From assembly GCA_934047225.1 (NCBI GenBank), contig CAKOHE010000079.1:171616-235615 (forward strand): DNA of 64,000 bases. Reading direction: 5' to 3'. The position numbers were made by a program, and so were the translations under genes. This document shows, in pieces, positions 32,659-43,011 of the stretch (its first letter is position 1; the number at the start of each line of letters is the position of its first letter). A model generated the notes under the pieces. That model searched no databases, was not told the DNA's origin, and saw only the letters and a program-made list of their open reading frames with translations. This DNA comes from Ypsolopha sequella. Taxonomy: Eukaryota > Arthropoda > Insecta > Lepidoptera > Ypsolophidae.

Positions 32659-35600
32659 CTAACTCAAGGCTAGTTCGGAGCGCAGCCTTAAAAAATTGGC
32701 TCGCTGTAGACCCTTGGTCATAATATCAGCTACCTGGTCCACAGAGCTAATCCTTCTTACTATGATAGCTCCTTCAGACTCTGATTCTTATATGTTTTGT
32801 TCTCTTGTGGAACTCAGGGTTATGTGCCAATCGTACTGCCGCTTCGTTGTCGACACTGAGGCTAGGCACACACTTCTGCTTCGTAATGTCCTTAAATATC
32901 CTTATCAGCCACTGAAGCTCTCTAGCTCCTTCACTGGCAGCCACTAGCTCTGCTTCTGTTGTCGACAGGGCTACTGAAGCTTGTCTTTGGCTGAGCCATG
33001 ATACTGGTGCTCCTGCATAGCGGCACACTACTCCAGTAGTAGATCTTCCAGTAGATGCGTCACCTCCATAATCTGCATCACTGAATCCTTCTAGGGCACC
33101 GGTCTGAGCACTGGGTTTGTACTGAATCCCCAATGACGCTGTACCTTTTAGGTAACGTAGTATGCGCTTCACTTTGTTCCAGTCAGCTCTTGTTGGGTTC
33201 TCCAGCTTACGAGATGCTACACCAACCGCGTGAGCTATATCTGGGCGAGTCGATACCATTAGGTATGATAAGGCTCCAACGGCCTCTCGGTAAGGAAACG
33301 AGGTCTTCTCTACTTCGTTTTCTTCTTCCTCTTCTTTAACGTATTTGCCAGATATTTCCGTGGGAGTCGACACGGGGTTGCACTTTGCCATACCGAATCG
33401 CTCCAGGATTTTCTCGGTATATGCCTTTTGGTTTATAACCAATGTGCCATCTATTAGGCGTTCAATCTGCATTCCCAAATAGAATGACGCGGGCTTCGTC
33501 GTAATTTTCAGCTTCATTCTCAGTTCTTTCAGGAATTGATCTGCTAACTGCTTGTCTGTTGCAGCTACCAATCCATCGTCCACATAAAGGGTGAGTATTA
33601 TTTTCTTTCCTTCTACCTTCTTTGTGTATAGACATGGATCTGCGGTGCTTTGTTCGAACTTCATTTCCATCAAGACTTCATGAAATTTATAGTTCCAGCA
33701 CCTGGGTGCTTGTTTTAGTCCGTAAAGGCTTCTCTTCAGACGACAAACTCTCTTTGTGCCATCTTCAAAACTTTCAGGTTGTTGTATGTAAATCTCTTCG
33801 TTCAGTTCTCCATACAGGAATGCCGTCGTGACATCAAACTGAGTGAGATACATCTTCTCAGTAGCAGCCACACTTATCAAGGATCTTATTGTGGCCATCC
33901 TTGCTACTGGACTGTAGGTGTCATCGTAGTCGATACCTTTTCGCTGTTTAAAGCCTTTTACTACTAGGCGAGCTTTGTATTTTTCGATAGAACCATCTGG
34001 GTTTCTCTTGAGCCTATACACCCATTTGCACGGTAATGCCTTCTTATCTTTGGGCAATTCACACATTTCCCAGACCTTGTTCTCTTTCAGTGATTCTATT
34101 TCACTCTTCATCGCTTTAATCCATTCTTTACTATCTTTTCTACTCATAGCTTCTTTATATGTTTCAGGCGATTCGTCACAACCTGTTAGACAAACGTAGT
34201 CATCATATCTCTTTGGGCGAGATAGAGTGCTTCTGTCCCTAAGATTGTATCTATTCTGTTCGATTTCTGGTTCACGAACTTCTACAGACTCTTCATCGTC
34301 TGATTCATCAATTTCTGGAGATTCTTCTGCGTCTTGAAACCCGTCTTCGTTGGTTTCTCTATGGACTTGACCTCTATTTATATCTCCCTCTAGGTCATGT
34401 TCTTTGTCTCTCTGATCTCCATCCTGCTTTGAATCTTGATCATCACCTTCTCGCTCTGGTTCCTGATCATCGCCTTCTGGCTCAGATTCACGATCTTTAT
34501 CGTCTCCCTCTACTTCAGGGGTTTGTTGGCTTGATATTGAAATCTTGTGTTCAATATCAGTCTCAAATGTGATGTTCCTGGATCTAATTGTACCATTTGG
34601 AGTCCAGATGCGATATCCATCATCATTTTCGTAGCCAATAAGCTTTCCTTTTACGGCTTTCTTGCTCAACTTCTTTCGCTTTTGTTTTGGTACGTGGGCG
34701 TAGCATTCACTGCCAATTATTCTTAGGTGAGTGATCTTAGGCTTTTTGCCATGCCAAAGCTCAAACGGTACCTTATCTTTCTCTCTAGTAGGTCCTGTTT
34801 GGTTCAGCACGTACGTGGCTGTATTTATCAGCTCAGCCCATAAGAATTCTGGTAGCTCTTGTCTTACGTGCAGCATGGATCTCGCAGCTTCTACAAGAGT
34901 ACGGTTCTCTCGCTCGCTGCAACCGTTTTGCTCCGGTGTGTATGGCATAGTCAGTCTTTGTAGTATGCCACGACTGTTTAGTACTTTCCTCACGTCTTCG
35001 TTATCAAACTCTCCACCATTGTCGCTCAATAGGGTCTTCACTACGTGTCCAGTAGTCTTTGATTCATTGAGCATCTGAATGAGCTTGTCTTTGACTTCAG
35101 ATTTCTGTCGCATGAAGTAGACATAGCGATAGCAGGAGAAGTCATCCTTGAATACGACGAAGTACCTGAACTTTGATCCACTTGGTGGGAATGGTCCACA
35201 TACATCTGCATGTATAAGCTCACCAGGCTTAGTTGCTTTTTCCCTTGTCCCAAACTTGAGCCTATGCGCTTTTCCGTAAATGCATCCAACACACTTCTTC
35301 TTGTCAAGTGGTAACTCTACACCAAATTCTCGCTTGACTAGCTGTTGCACATGTCTCTTGTTTTGGTGTGCAAATCGCTCATGGTATAGTTGGAGCATGT
35401 CTGACTTACATGACAAAGCATTTACTTCCAAAGTCTTCACCTCCGGCTTGACTGTTTTCAACTCTAGCCTATACAGTCCACCCTTGAGGTCTCGTTTTCC
35501 AACTACAACAATGCTGCCATTGACTTCTAATTGGCATTCTTTTGGAGTTGACCTGAATACACTGTTCTGCATTCTATCTTGTGCAGAGAGTGTCGAAAAC

Positions 35601-35815
35601 AGGCTTTTCGTAAGTGATGGTACTAGCCACACGTCTGCAAGTGTCATTTCTCTTTTCTGGCCATTGACATTTGATTCTACAATCACCGTGCCGCTACCTA
35701 CAGCAGGAATGGTCGTTCCATCTGCAGTCGTCACGATGTGATCTGATTCAAACTCATGAAATGTTTGGAATATGTCACTTCTGTTCGTTACGTGTTTTGT
35801 AGCTCCACTATCGAC
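32659..35815 (-). pseudogene. copia pol: protease C-part, integrase, reverse transcriptase, RNase H
   Basis: The open frame 35872-32774 spans almost the whole polyprotein after the MITE (its first ~20 codons belong to the MITE). Protease motif VDSGATKHVTN lies at the break. Then the GAG-pre-integrase zinc region (HERFAHQNKRH, CVGCIYGKAHR), integrase triad (HADVCGPF, LLSDNGGEFDN, EQNGCSERENR), RT (KWVYRLKRNPDGS, FDVTTAFLYGELNEE, active site YVDDGLVAA) and RNase H (SDADYGGDASTGRSTTG, STTEAELVAASEG). After KHIRIRV a small deletion shifts the frame to a stop; the original end (VDQVADIMTKGLQRANF) is still readable in another frame down to a stop at 32659. Function in life: cDNA synthesis and integration inside virus-like particles. 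Confidence 0.93.
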
Positions 35816-36078
35816 CAGTGGCGTGCACAGAACTTTTTGCTGGAAAAGCAAGCAATTGGTCAAGAATAACAATTAAAAAAATATGAAAAAATTTAAATAT
35901 CACTTTGAAAAAAAAAAGTTTGTATAGGAAATTTTCACTCTAGGGTAGACATTGTCTACCCTGGCTTCATACAAAATTTTTTTTTTCAAAGTGATATTTA
36001 AATTTTTTCATATTTTTTTTATTGTTGTTCTTGACCAATTGTTTGCTTTTCCAGCAAAAAGTTCTGTGCACGCCACTG
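35816..36078. mobile_element. 263-bp palindromic hAT-like MITE inside copia
   Basis: The ends read CAGTGGCGTGCACAGAACTT and its complement, and the match continues through nearly the whole arm (about 120 bp each side) to a centre at AGGGTAGACATTGTCTACCCT-like sequence near 35945. It is flanked by the exact 8-bp duplication CTATCGAC (35808-35815 and 36079-36086). An 8-bp duplication and CAG-initial ends are hallmarks of hAT elements. No transposase. Confidence 0.9.
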
Positions 36079-36086
36079 CTATCGAC

Positions 36087-36965
36087 ATACCAGAATTCTG
36101 TATCTTTTGGTTGTCCTGTACTACAAGCATTTACCATTAGTGTCATGTTATGAAGCTGAGAAGTTGACGGTGAAATATCTGCTTTTGGCTTAGGTGGCTT
36201 TCCATCCTTTATCCACTTCTTGCAGTTTCTAACTCTGTGTCCAACTTTCATACAATAGTTGCACTTCAGGTGTTCATCCTTGCTCTTCTTTTGCTTCAAA
36301 ACCTCTTTCGTGACTAGGACTTCTTTGCTCTCTTGACTATCTTCTTTACCTTTCAGTGACCTCTCGTAGGTGCAAAGATTGGTGGTCAAGTTCTCAATCG
36401 TCCTCTCAGCCTTGTTTAACAAAAGCCAGCTACATCTAAACGCGAAGTATCGTTCGTCGAGAGAATTTAAAATCTTACAGATCAGAAGCATCTCAGGTAG
36501 CTTGAAAAACGCATCTTCCTTCAGTATTTCAGCATTCAAGTCACTCCAGATATTTTTAAGCTTCGACAGGAGCGTCGACACATTTTCATCTTGGCTGTGC
36601 TTGAACCCAAAGAAATCGAGGCATAATTGGTAAGCTCTATTTTCTGATTCTCCGTCGTATAATCTGTGTAATTCTTCCCACACTTGTCTCGCTGTCTTAA
36701 ATCTCATTACTTTTGTTAGAATATCTTCCTGCATGTTATTGGTGAGTATGAGGAGAGCGCTTCGATCTGCTTTCTTGAAACTAGCAAGAGCAGCAGCATT
36801 AGCGTCACCACCTCCTGGCTCCATCTCTGGCTCGCATACTTTGCCTTCACATACCTCCAGTGCTTGATCGACACTGCTGAGTAGTATAGAGACTTTGTAT
36901 CTCCAGGTAGCCCAGTTACTTCCATCCAACAGTCCGATTTGAAACTTTGTACTTAACCCTTCCAT
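36087..36965 (-). pseudogene. copia gag
   Basis: 293 codons from ATG at 36965 to the MITE junction. Starts MEGLSTKFQIGLLDGSNWAT, the copia Gag opening in which a W-x2-W region follows LDG-NW. A central UBN2-like helical region contains ARQVWEELHRLYDGESE. A CCHC zinc knuckle, CNYCMKVGHRVRNC, lies near residue 240, and EFWYVDS leads into the protease aspartate where the MITE sits. Beyond the junction the frame reads into MITE sequence and stops after about 40 foreign residues. Gag forms the particle shell and binds element RNA. Confidence 0.92.
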
Positions 36966-36966
36966 T

Positions 36967-36986
36967 CTTATTGCGGGTCCTTAACC
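36967..36986 (-). promoter_or_regulatory. copia primer-binding site region
   Basis: On the element strand GGTTAAGGACCCGCAATAAG follows the 5' LTR directly. It resembles the GGTTATGGGCCC-type site of Drosophila copia, which is primed by an internal part of initiator tRNA-Met; the parallel is from memory. Confidence 0.5.
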
Positions 36987-37186
36987 TATTATGAATATTT
37001 TATGCAGCAGAATAAAGACGAGGATTAAATAACGAAGTATATTTTAATTTAGACCTTTTATAACACATACAGTAAAGACATTTTTTTGTTATCGAATATA
37101 AACAAGCTGTCAATGCTCCGGTAATAGCGTTGAGATGCCAGTAGTATTCCAAAAGGAGTCCCTCCTCCAATGAATCTCCTTTAACA
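36987..37186 (-). repeat. copia 5' LTR (200 bp)
   Basis: Same sequence as the LTR at 32454-32652 apart from one extra T in a T-run near 37087. Confidence 0.93.
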
Positions 37187-37191
37187 ATATT

Positions 37192-38370
37192 ATGGATTAA
37201 GTACTATATAAAACCAAATTTTAGACTATTTTTTGTGGAGCCAAGACCTATTTTTGCTGGTCTATAAATGTCTGCAAGCTTAAAGGATGCCCTTAATTTT
37301 TAGAGTCAAACTTCAGCTGTTAGAGAAATATGTACGTAAAGCTTCTTTCCTTGATGAACATTGATCCAGCTATATAGTTTCCCTATATTTGGAGTCAGAA
37401 TAATTTTCAACATTATTTAAGGCTATCTCTCGGCCATCTTTAAATTTGTTACAAAAACTGGGTGATAAATATAAACATACCTGATGAAAAGTAGTTTCTA
37501 CCCCGAGTGGTGTATAGAATTCTACAAAAGGGCTGGTATTGTCCCTTAGCACATTAAATCTCATCAACCCAAAGCACCTTTATTTTACAGGCACAACATT
37601 AAGTTGTAAATTAAAATCATTCCTTCTCCAAGTACAAGAAACCACACCTGATCATACTAATTATAAAATTTAATTCTTTCCTTTCATAATATTCAAACTA
37701 ATTTAAATTTGATTCTTACTAAGGCTTTATTCATTTTTATTTTTTATTAAAAATAAATAAGCCAAATTTTAATCTATGAGATACACAATTTCTGTAAGTA
37801 CCTATCAAAACCATTGACTTTTAATTAAGGCTGATCTTGGGATTATTCCCATCGAACACTTCTTCATGAAAACCATTCTAGGTAGATCTAATTATGAAGT
37901 TGAATTCTGCCCTTTCAATGAGGGCAACGATGGTTCCAGAATTATTCATTCTAAATGCAAATTTACTACTAAGTTTTACTGGTCTTTCAGTAACTAAAGG
38001 TAACACATCAAATAAATCATTTCGACTAAAAGACCGGTCATTTGTTAAGGCCGGACTTGGGGTAATTACATTGAACACTTAACTTCATAAAATTATAGTT
38101 AAAGATTATTTCAAGACAAAATATGGTTATCTTATTCTTGATAAATCCCATAACGCTTTACTGACCTTTATCTAACCTTTATCTAACTCAAAACCGTAAA
38201 ATTCTAAAGTTCTACTTCTTTTCCAAAGGTTCCCAGAGACATGACCATATTACTAGACAATTTACTAAGGAAATTCTAGTTCCTCTTGTTGTGATTTAAG
38301 TAGAAATAAAGCAATATTGAATCACGAGTACAGGACGTAGTTCCTAATATGGATATTCATGATACATGAA
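37192..38370. other. AT-rich stretch, no gene recognised
   Basis: Opposing ORFs at 37878-38082 overlap on both strands and have no domain. No element ends identified. Confidence 0.4.
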
Positions 38371-39150
38371 AATTAAAATAGAAACACTGGAAAAACCATG
38401 AAACGCGACATTTAAAATATGTATTACGACACACACAAAATAAAATATTATCACACGATGAAACGTGGAAAATAAACGAAAATACTAGGTAAGAATAAAA
38501 TATGAATTCTGAATAGATCATGCCACACGATAAATAAAATAAACACGCATGATAAATCAAGACACAAGAAAAATAAAGTAAAAACACTGGATAATTCACG
38601 AATTGCGGAAAATAAAATAAAAATACCGGGTAAAACACGACACACGAAGAATAAAACAGGATAAATCAAAACACGTGGAAAATAAAATAAATCACACCAC
38701 ACGAAAAATAAAATAACACATATGATAATTAAAACACATGAAAAATAAAGTAAAAACACAGGATAGTTCACGAACCGCGGAAAATAAAATAAAATAATGA
38801 GTCACGACACACGAAAAATAAAACAGGAAAAATTAAGGCACGTGAAAATTAAAATAAAACTCGTCACACGGAAAATAAAAGTAAAACACAGGAAAAATCT
38901 CGAACCATTAACATGTAAATACTACTTTGGAAAATCGCAACATACGTAAAATTTAGTATTAATTCTGGACAAATCGCGACTCTTGATCAATAAATTAAAA
39001 ACACGGGATAAACCTTGAACCGCGGAAAATAAAATAAAATACTTAGTAAGCACGACACATAAAAAATAAAACAGAATAAACAGAGACACGTGAAAAATAA
39101 AATAAATCATATCACACAGAAAAGAAAATAAAAACACAGAAACGAAATAA
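38371..39150. repeat. Degenerate tandem repeat with higher-order period of about 172 bp
   Basis: Built from 25-35-bp A-rich subunits such as GAAAAATAAAGTAAAAACAC and CGGAAAATAAAATAAA alternating with CACGACACACGA. The order of subunits around 38569 is repeated around 38741 and, less well, around 38990, giving a higher-order unit. The minus-strand Phe/Leu/Tyr-rich ORFs (38357-39137) are artefacts of it. Confidence 0.75.
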
Positions 39151-39185
39151 TAAATAATATAAAAATAATAAAAATAGATTTATCA

Positions 39186-39440
39186 AAACGCCTGGTCGAT
39201 GCCTCCGGGGACCCTCGGGCTGGGGCTTACCTCGGCCAGAGAATCAGTCTGGCCATACAACGAGGTAACGCTGCCAGCCTGCTAGGTACTCTCCCGCACG
39301 ACGGCAGCGACCTTGATAGAATTTTTTATTTAGTTTAATTTTAAATATTATTTAGTTTTAATTTTATTATTTTTATTGTTATGTATTTGATTTGTTGTGT
39401 AATAAATAAACAAACTAAAAAAAAATAATAATAAAGCATG
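39186..39440 (+). pseudogene. REL-type LINE, extreme C-terminus and 3' UTR
   Basis: The plus frame from 39186 reads [19 protein letters not shown], then [20 protein letters not shown] and a stop near 39343. This matches the end of the REL polypeptide at 51134-51772. About 90 bp of AT-rich 3' UTR with AATAAA end in A9 followed by TAATAATAA, a genuine 3' end. Severely 5'-truncated, as expected after incomplete target-primed reverse transcription. Confidence 0.8.
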
Positions 39441-40017
39441 CAACTCAGCTGAATTATCTGCTCCACAGGAACACAGTCTCAAGGCTCAACGGCCTAAGAC
39501 CCTGTAATTTTTCACACCCGAAAGCTAATTTTTGGCCAAGCGAGTGCCGAATTTATCACACGCGACTCTAAAGCACTTTGCCAATCGACGGGCTTCACTA
39601 GTGCTTCCTAACTTGGCGACGAGCGCCTTCACTCGCGATCTTGGCTATCCAGCCACTTCCTTACGATTCTTGAATCTATACGGCCAAACGAGTGCCGAAA
39701 TTATCACACGCGACCCTAATCAATTGAAAACACTTCTCTCAGATCTGGCAAACTTCTGCCAATACGTAACCAATCTAACTTGAAAATACTTTTCCAAAAC
39801 TAGACAAAATTCTATTTTCGAAACATACGTAATGACTCTAACTTAATAAAACTCTAAAATGAGGCAAGCGTATGCCATCACGACGCGACGGATGCACCTT
39901 AGAAAATATTCTCACTTGGATGCTCCTCAGAAAAAAAAAACCCCGTAAAAATCCATGCTCCCACCTAATAAAGCTTTTCCCCTACTCAATTTTTCTACGT
40001 CATCCCCGCCTCTAATT
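39441..40017. other. Stretch with a 148-bp-spaced direct repeat
   Basis: GGCCAAGCGAGTGCCGAATT at 39534 recurs as GGCCAAACGAGTGCCGAAAT at 39682. No recognised gene. Confidence 0.45.
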
Positions 40018-40281
40018 TTACCATTGCCTTATTTGGCCATGTCTCATACGATGAATTTTCCCTCGAGTACAGGTGAGCGTTAATGTGTCTCCACGCTCGT
40101 CACACGTATAAAGTTGCATTTCATCCCAATGCGCTACCATATACTCAACTACCGCAAACCTAATGTCATACGACGACTCAATGTTCCCATACATAGAGAA
40201 TGACAAAGAATGGAACCAATATAAACCATCTCCAGGTATAGGGACAACTAGGTGTGGACAATATTTCAGGTTACATTGCAA
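40018..40281 (-). pseudogene. OTU-like cysteine-protease domain fragment
   Basis: The minus-strand peptide VPIPGDGLYWFHSLSFSMYG followed by IRFAVVEYMVAHWDEMQLYT resembles the start of an OTU deubiquitinase fold, whose consensus is P-x-D-G-N-C-L-F-x-S-L-S near a Y-G and V-x2-Y-V-x3-W. The catalytic Asp-Gly-Asn-Cys is degraded here (GDGLYWF, with no Cys at the expected place), and the reading frame shifts after CDERGDT. Such OTU domains occur as isolated transposon-encoded ORFs in insects, as far as I recall. A decayed transposon fragment is the best reading; a host deubiquitinase retrocopy is possible. Confidence 0.5.
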
Positions 40282-40554
40282 TATTCATTTTTACTGTAAG
40301 TTATTATTATTAATATCCACAATTAGATGCAACAGGCAGGTTAATATTTCTTTTGACCATGAAGTGAAAGGCAGGCTTGTCAGTCTAAACCACAGAGTAC
40401 ATTATTATGTCTAAACCTGGTCTTTATTCAATGACACACGAGTACATAGACATTTCATTATACCTACATCATAGAGGATGCATATACAAATAATACAACA
40501 GTAGCCGCTTTATTTTTCCTGTAAGCTTTTCTGGATAAATAACCTTTTACTTTG

Positions 40555-41011
40555 ATTTTTAGGGTTCCGTATCCTAAGGTTCCGTGACCCTATTACTAAG
40601 CCTCTGCTGTCTATCCATCTATCACAGGGGTCTACAGCTTCAGCCGTTATAGGTGAATATAGCGCGTAAATATTTGCACATAATATATGTTACTTTGTCC
40701 TCTATCACGACAAATAATAATATGAAATGGAAATCCAAGGCGGGTCCAATTATTCGACGTTATTTGTTTCAGCTCTATCTTTATAATACAATAATTTTGG
40801 GCAGATAAATGTTAGAGTTCCTTATTCAAAAGGTGCTGATTTGTTTGACAGTCGCTATCATTTTAGCACCTTGTTTTTTGTCGCCTTTATGTTGCTATGT
40901 CATCTTTATTGTTGGTATTTACCATAATGGTTTGGGGTTTCGTACCCATATTGTGTGATAGTAGTACGGAACCCTTCGTGAGCGAGTCCGACTTGCACTT
41001 ATCCGGTTTAA
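40555..41011 (-). repeat. Lepidopteran GGTTCCGTA-type dispersed repeat, inverted copy
   Basis: Starts TTTTAGGGTTCCGTA and ends GAGTCCGACTTGCACTTATC, the reverse of the order at 55449-56099. I recognise the pair of end motifs as a high-copy lepidopteran repeat; classification is uncertain. Confidence 0.6.
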
Positions 41012-41149
41012 TAGCGACTTATTTACGAAATGTTGACAAGCGTTAGCATTAATCTAATTTTGAAATCCGTTACAAATAAAAACCCTGCCACTTATAGTAA
41101 TCACAACAAATTCCAGCTGCCTTTTTGTCCACAAAAAAGCGAGCATATT

Positions 41150-41300
41150 TTAATTAAAGTCATTTGCCGCATTATTCCGAGATGGCGGCTCTGACGTCAC
41201 TTCCGGTGCAGGGAGCGCGCGCGCAGCCGCCACAAAAGCGCAGTGCGATATTATTTCAAACTATTATTTCGTATAAATAAGCGATGGCTGTGATTGTAGG
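41150..41300. promoter_or_regulatory. GC-rich promoter-like block (YY1-, CRE- and ETS-like sites)
   Basis: Within about 35 bp: GAGATGGCGGC (YY1/Pho-like), TGACGTCA (perfect CRE) and ACTTCCGG (ETS/GABP-like), followed by CGCGCGCGCAG. This combination is typical of bidirectional TATA-less promoters. An ATG in good context (AAGCGATGGCT, 41284) opens only a 16-codon frame. On the minus strand it could be an internal promoter of the host gene; on the plus strand, a transposon or lncRNA promoter. Confidence 0.5.
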
Positions 41301-41605
41301 AGCTCAAGTTACGAGGTATTTGGTGAACCGTTGACTTACGTATGCAGTTCTCAAACTTCTGTCAAGGTTGTCGAGACACCATTATTTACCTATATTATTA
41401 TCTTCCAGTTTGTAATAAACTTGTAGCGATGGCTCGAAATCGCTTCTGGACGCTGGGAAAAGTTTTTTTTTTGGATGTAATATCAGATTACACTTTTCGT
41501 CTGGAAAAGGTGTCTGGAACACGAAAATGTTTGTTGATTATTCATTCTTATAAATTTTTGCCTGCTGACTAAATTAGAGGCTTGACTATATAGCCCAAGG
41601 CAAGT

Positions 41606-41675
41606 CTATGACGCAAACCTTGCGTCACAGCTCAAAGCGGCTCACAGTGTCTATGACGCAAACCTTGCGTCATAG
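41606..41675. promoter_or_regulatory. Two tandem TGACGCAA palindromes, 45 bp apart
   Basis: CTATGACGCAA-ACC-TTGCGTCAYAG occurs at 41606-41630 and 41651-41675. Each is an inverted repeat of 11 bp with a 3-nt centre and carries TGACGCAA, a CRE-half plus C/EBP-half composite, on both strands. Confidence 0.45.
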
Positions 41676-41680
41676 AAAAA

Positions 41681-42255
41681 GCGCGCGCTTCTGGTTAACG
41701 TTTTGTTCAACGGTTTTTTCGTCCGTTTCGTTGGAGCAATACCAAGATGCAGATTGTTTTGTTGGCAACAAGGTGATGTGCTCTGATTCGTCGAAAATCA
41801 ACCAATTAACTTTCAAATAAATTATTTTCTGCCGCAGGTCGGACCGAGTCCGCCATTTCTGTTTGTAGTTTGTAGTTTGGTCTCATTTTTACGTCCGTAG
41901 TTTTTTCTGTTTTTTGAATGAAAAAAGTTGTGTTTACATACTAATAATACATGTAATAACCGCGTAATAAGTCTGTGATTGTTATTCTAGTGAGCTTTTA
42001 TTATAAATAGCCGTCTTGGCTAAATAGTGAGTGCAAATGAGTGAAAATCTGGTGCAATTTTGGGTAATGCCCAAATTTAATCGACGAAAATGCCCCCACA
42101 GGATTACTATATAGTGTTGCATATTATACAGCAACACCGAAATGGTAATTTTTATCTATGGCAATGTTTTTGTATAACTTCCTGTGAACTGTCGCTTCTT
42201 ATTCTTTTCCTTGATCGAATGGTGTACAATAAACCTGCCTGCATTGTGTTATCCC
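41681..42255. other. Spacer, no gene recognised
   Basis: A possible 5' leader for the following ORF region, but no clear signals are visible. Confidence 0.35.
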
Positions 42256-43000
42256 GAATTGTATATGGCATCGGCGGTCCCAGCCCCTATAGACGAGCAA
42301 AAACATCAACTACGCTCCCGCACATGGTCCTTCGAACGTTCAAGAAAGAAAACCGCGGCTGCCAAAAGCAAAAGGTACGGGACGACAAACACAGTTGCTG
42401 CAGACAAAGGAAACATACGCCATCTTTTCGCCAGTGAGTGCCCGCAAATATTTTATACTCGGAGCTCTCGCCGATCGACGCGAAGATATTATATCAAGCA
42501 AGCAGCGCAATACTTATTCTTTATTTGCATAAAATTAGCTGTCAAGTGGGTGCCCGCAAGAAGTCACACTCGGAGCACTCCCCGATCTTTGCAAAGCTAA
42601 GTACATTTACGTTGCCGTGCTGTTTATTCCCACTGAGTGCCACGCAATATACAAGCAAGACGCAAAAAAAATATTTTTGCCAGCGAGCGCCAGCGACCTG
42701 TACATGAGAAGTGCTCGCCGATAATTTTTAAGCAAAGTTATTACGACGTCATTCATATTACGTTGCCGTTCCTCCTTATTCCCGCCGGAGTGTCATCCCG
42801 CGACGCGCATCCGGCTACCGAGGCAAGTGAGCAAGACAGCAAATCAGACGAAACATCTGCATGGGCGACGGACGAACGGGACTTGAGCGAACGACGCCAT
42901 CGCATCGCTCCGCCATTTGCAATTTCATTTCAAGAAAGAAAACCGCGGCTGCCAAAAGCTTTAACAGTGGTGTTAATATTGTACTAACTTTAAAAAGTAA
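42256..43000 (+). other. ORF-containing repeat region with 31-bp direct repeats, possibly a BEL leader
   Basis: An ORF at 42184-42600 includes DEQKHQLRSRTWSFERSRKK. The exact 31-bp word starting TTCAAGAAAGAAAACCGCGG occurs at 42339-42369 and 42929-42959. Between the copies, GTGCCCGCAA followed by CACTCGGAGC-like words recurs about three times. The Arg/Ser-rich ORFs lack a recognisable domain. It lies just upstream of the DNA transposon and BEL/Pao pseudogene and could be that element's 5' part; unproven. Confidence 0.35.
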
Positions 43001-43011
43001 AATAGTTAGGG

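Larger units (their letters stand above)
32454..37186 (-). mobile_element. Ty1/copia retrotransposon, near full length, interrupted
   Basis: Target duplication ATATT at 32449-32453 and 37187-37191. LTRs of 199 and 200 bp (TGTTAAAGGAGATTC...CATAATA on the element strand) differ by about one T, so the insertion is recent. Order on the minus strand: 5' LTR, primer site, Gag with zinc knuckle, protease, integrase, RT, RNase H, polypurine tract, 3' LTR, as in copia. Two lesions disable it: a 263-bp MITE in the protease active site and a frameshift near the end of RNase H. Without the MITE and one copy of its duplication, Gag and Pol share one reading frame. Confidence 0.95.

Noticed and set aside
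32696..36633. Plus-strand ORFs across the copia element
   Set aside because: Shadows of the minus-strand Gag-Pol frame.
38357..39137. Phe/Leu-rich minus-strand ORFs
   Set aside because: Generated by the A-rich higher-order tandem repeat; no domain.
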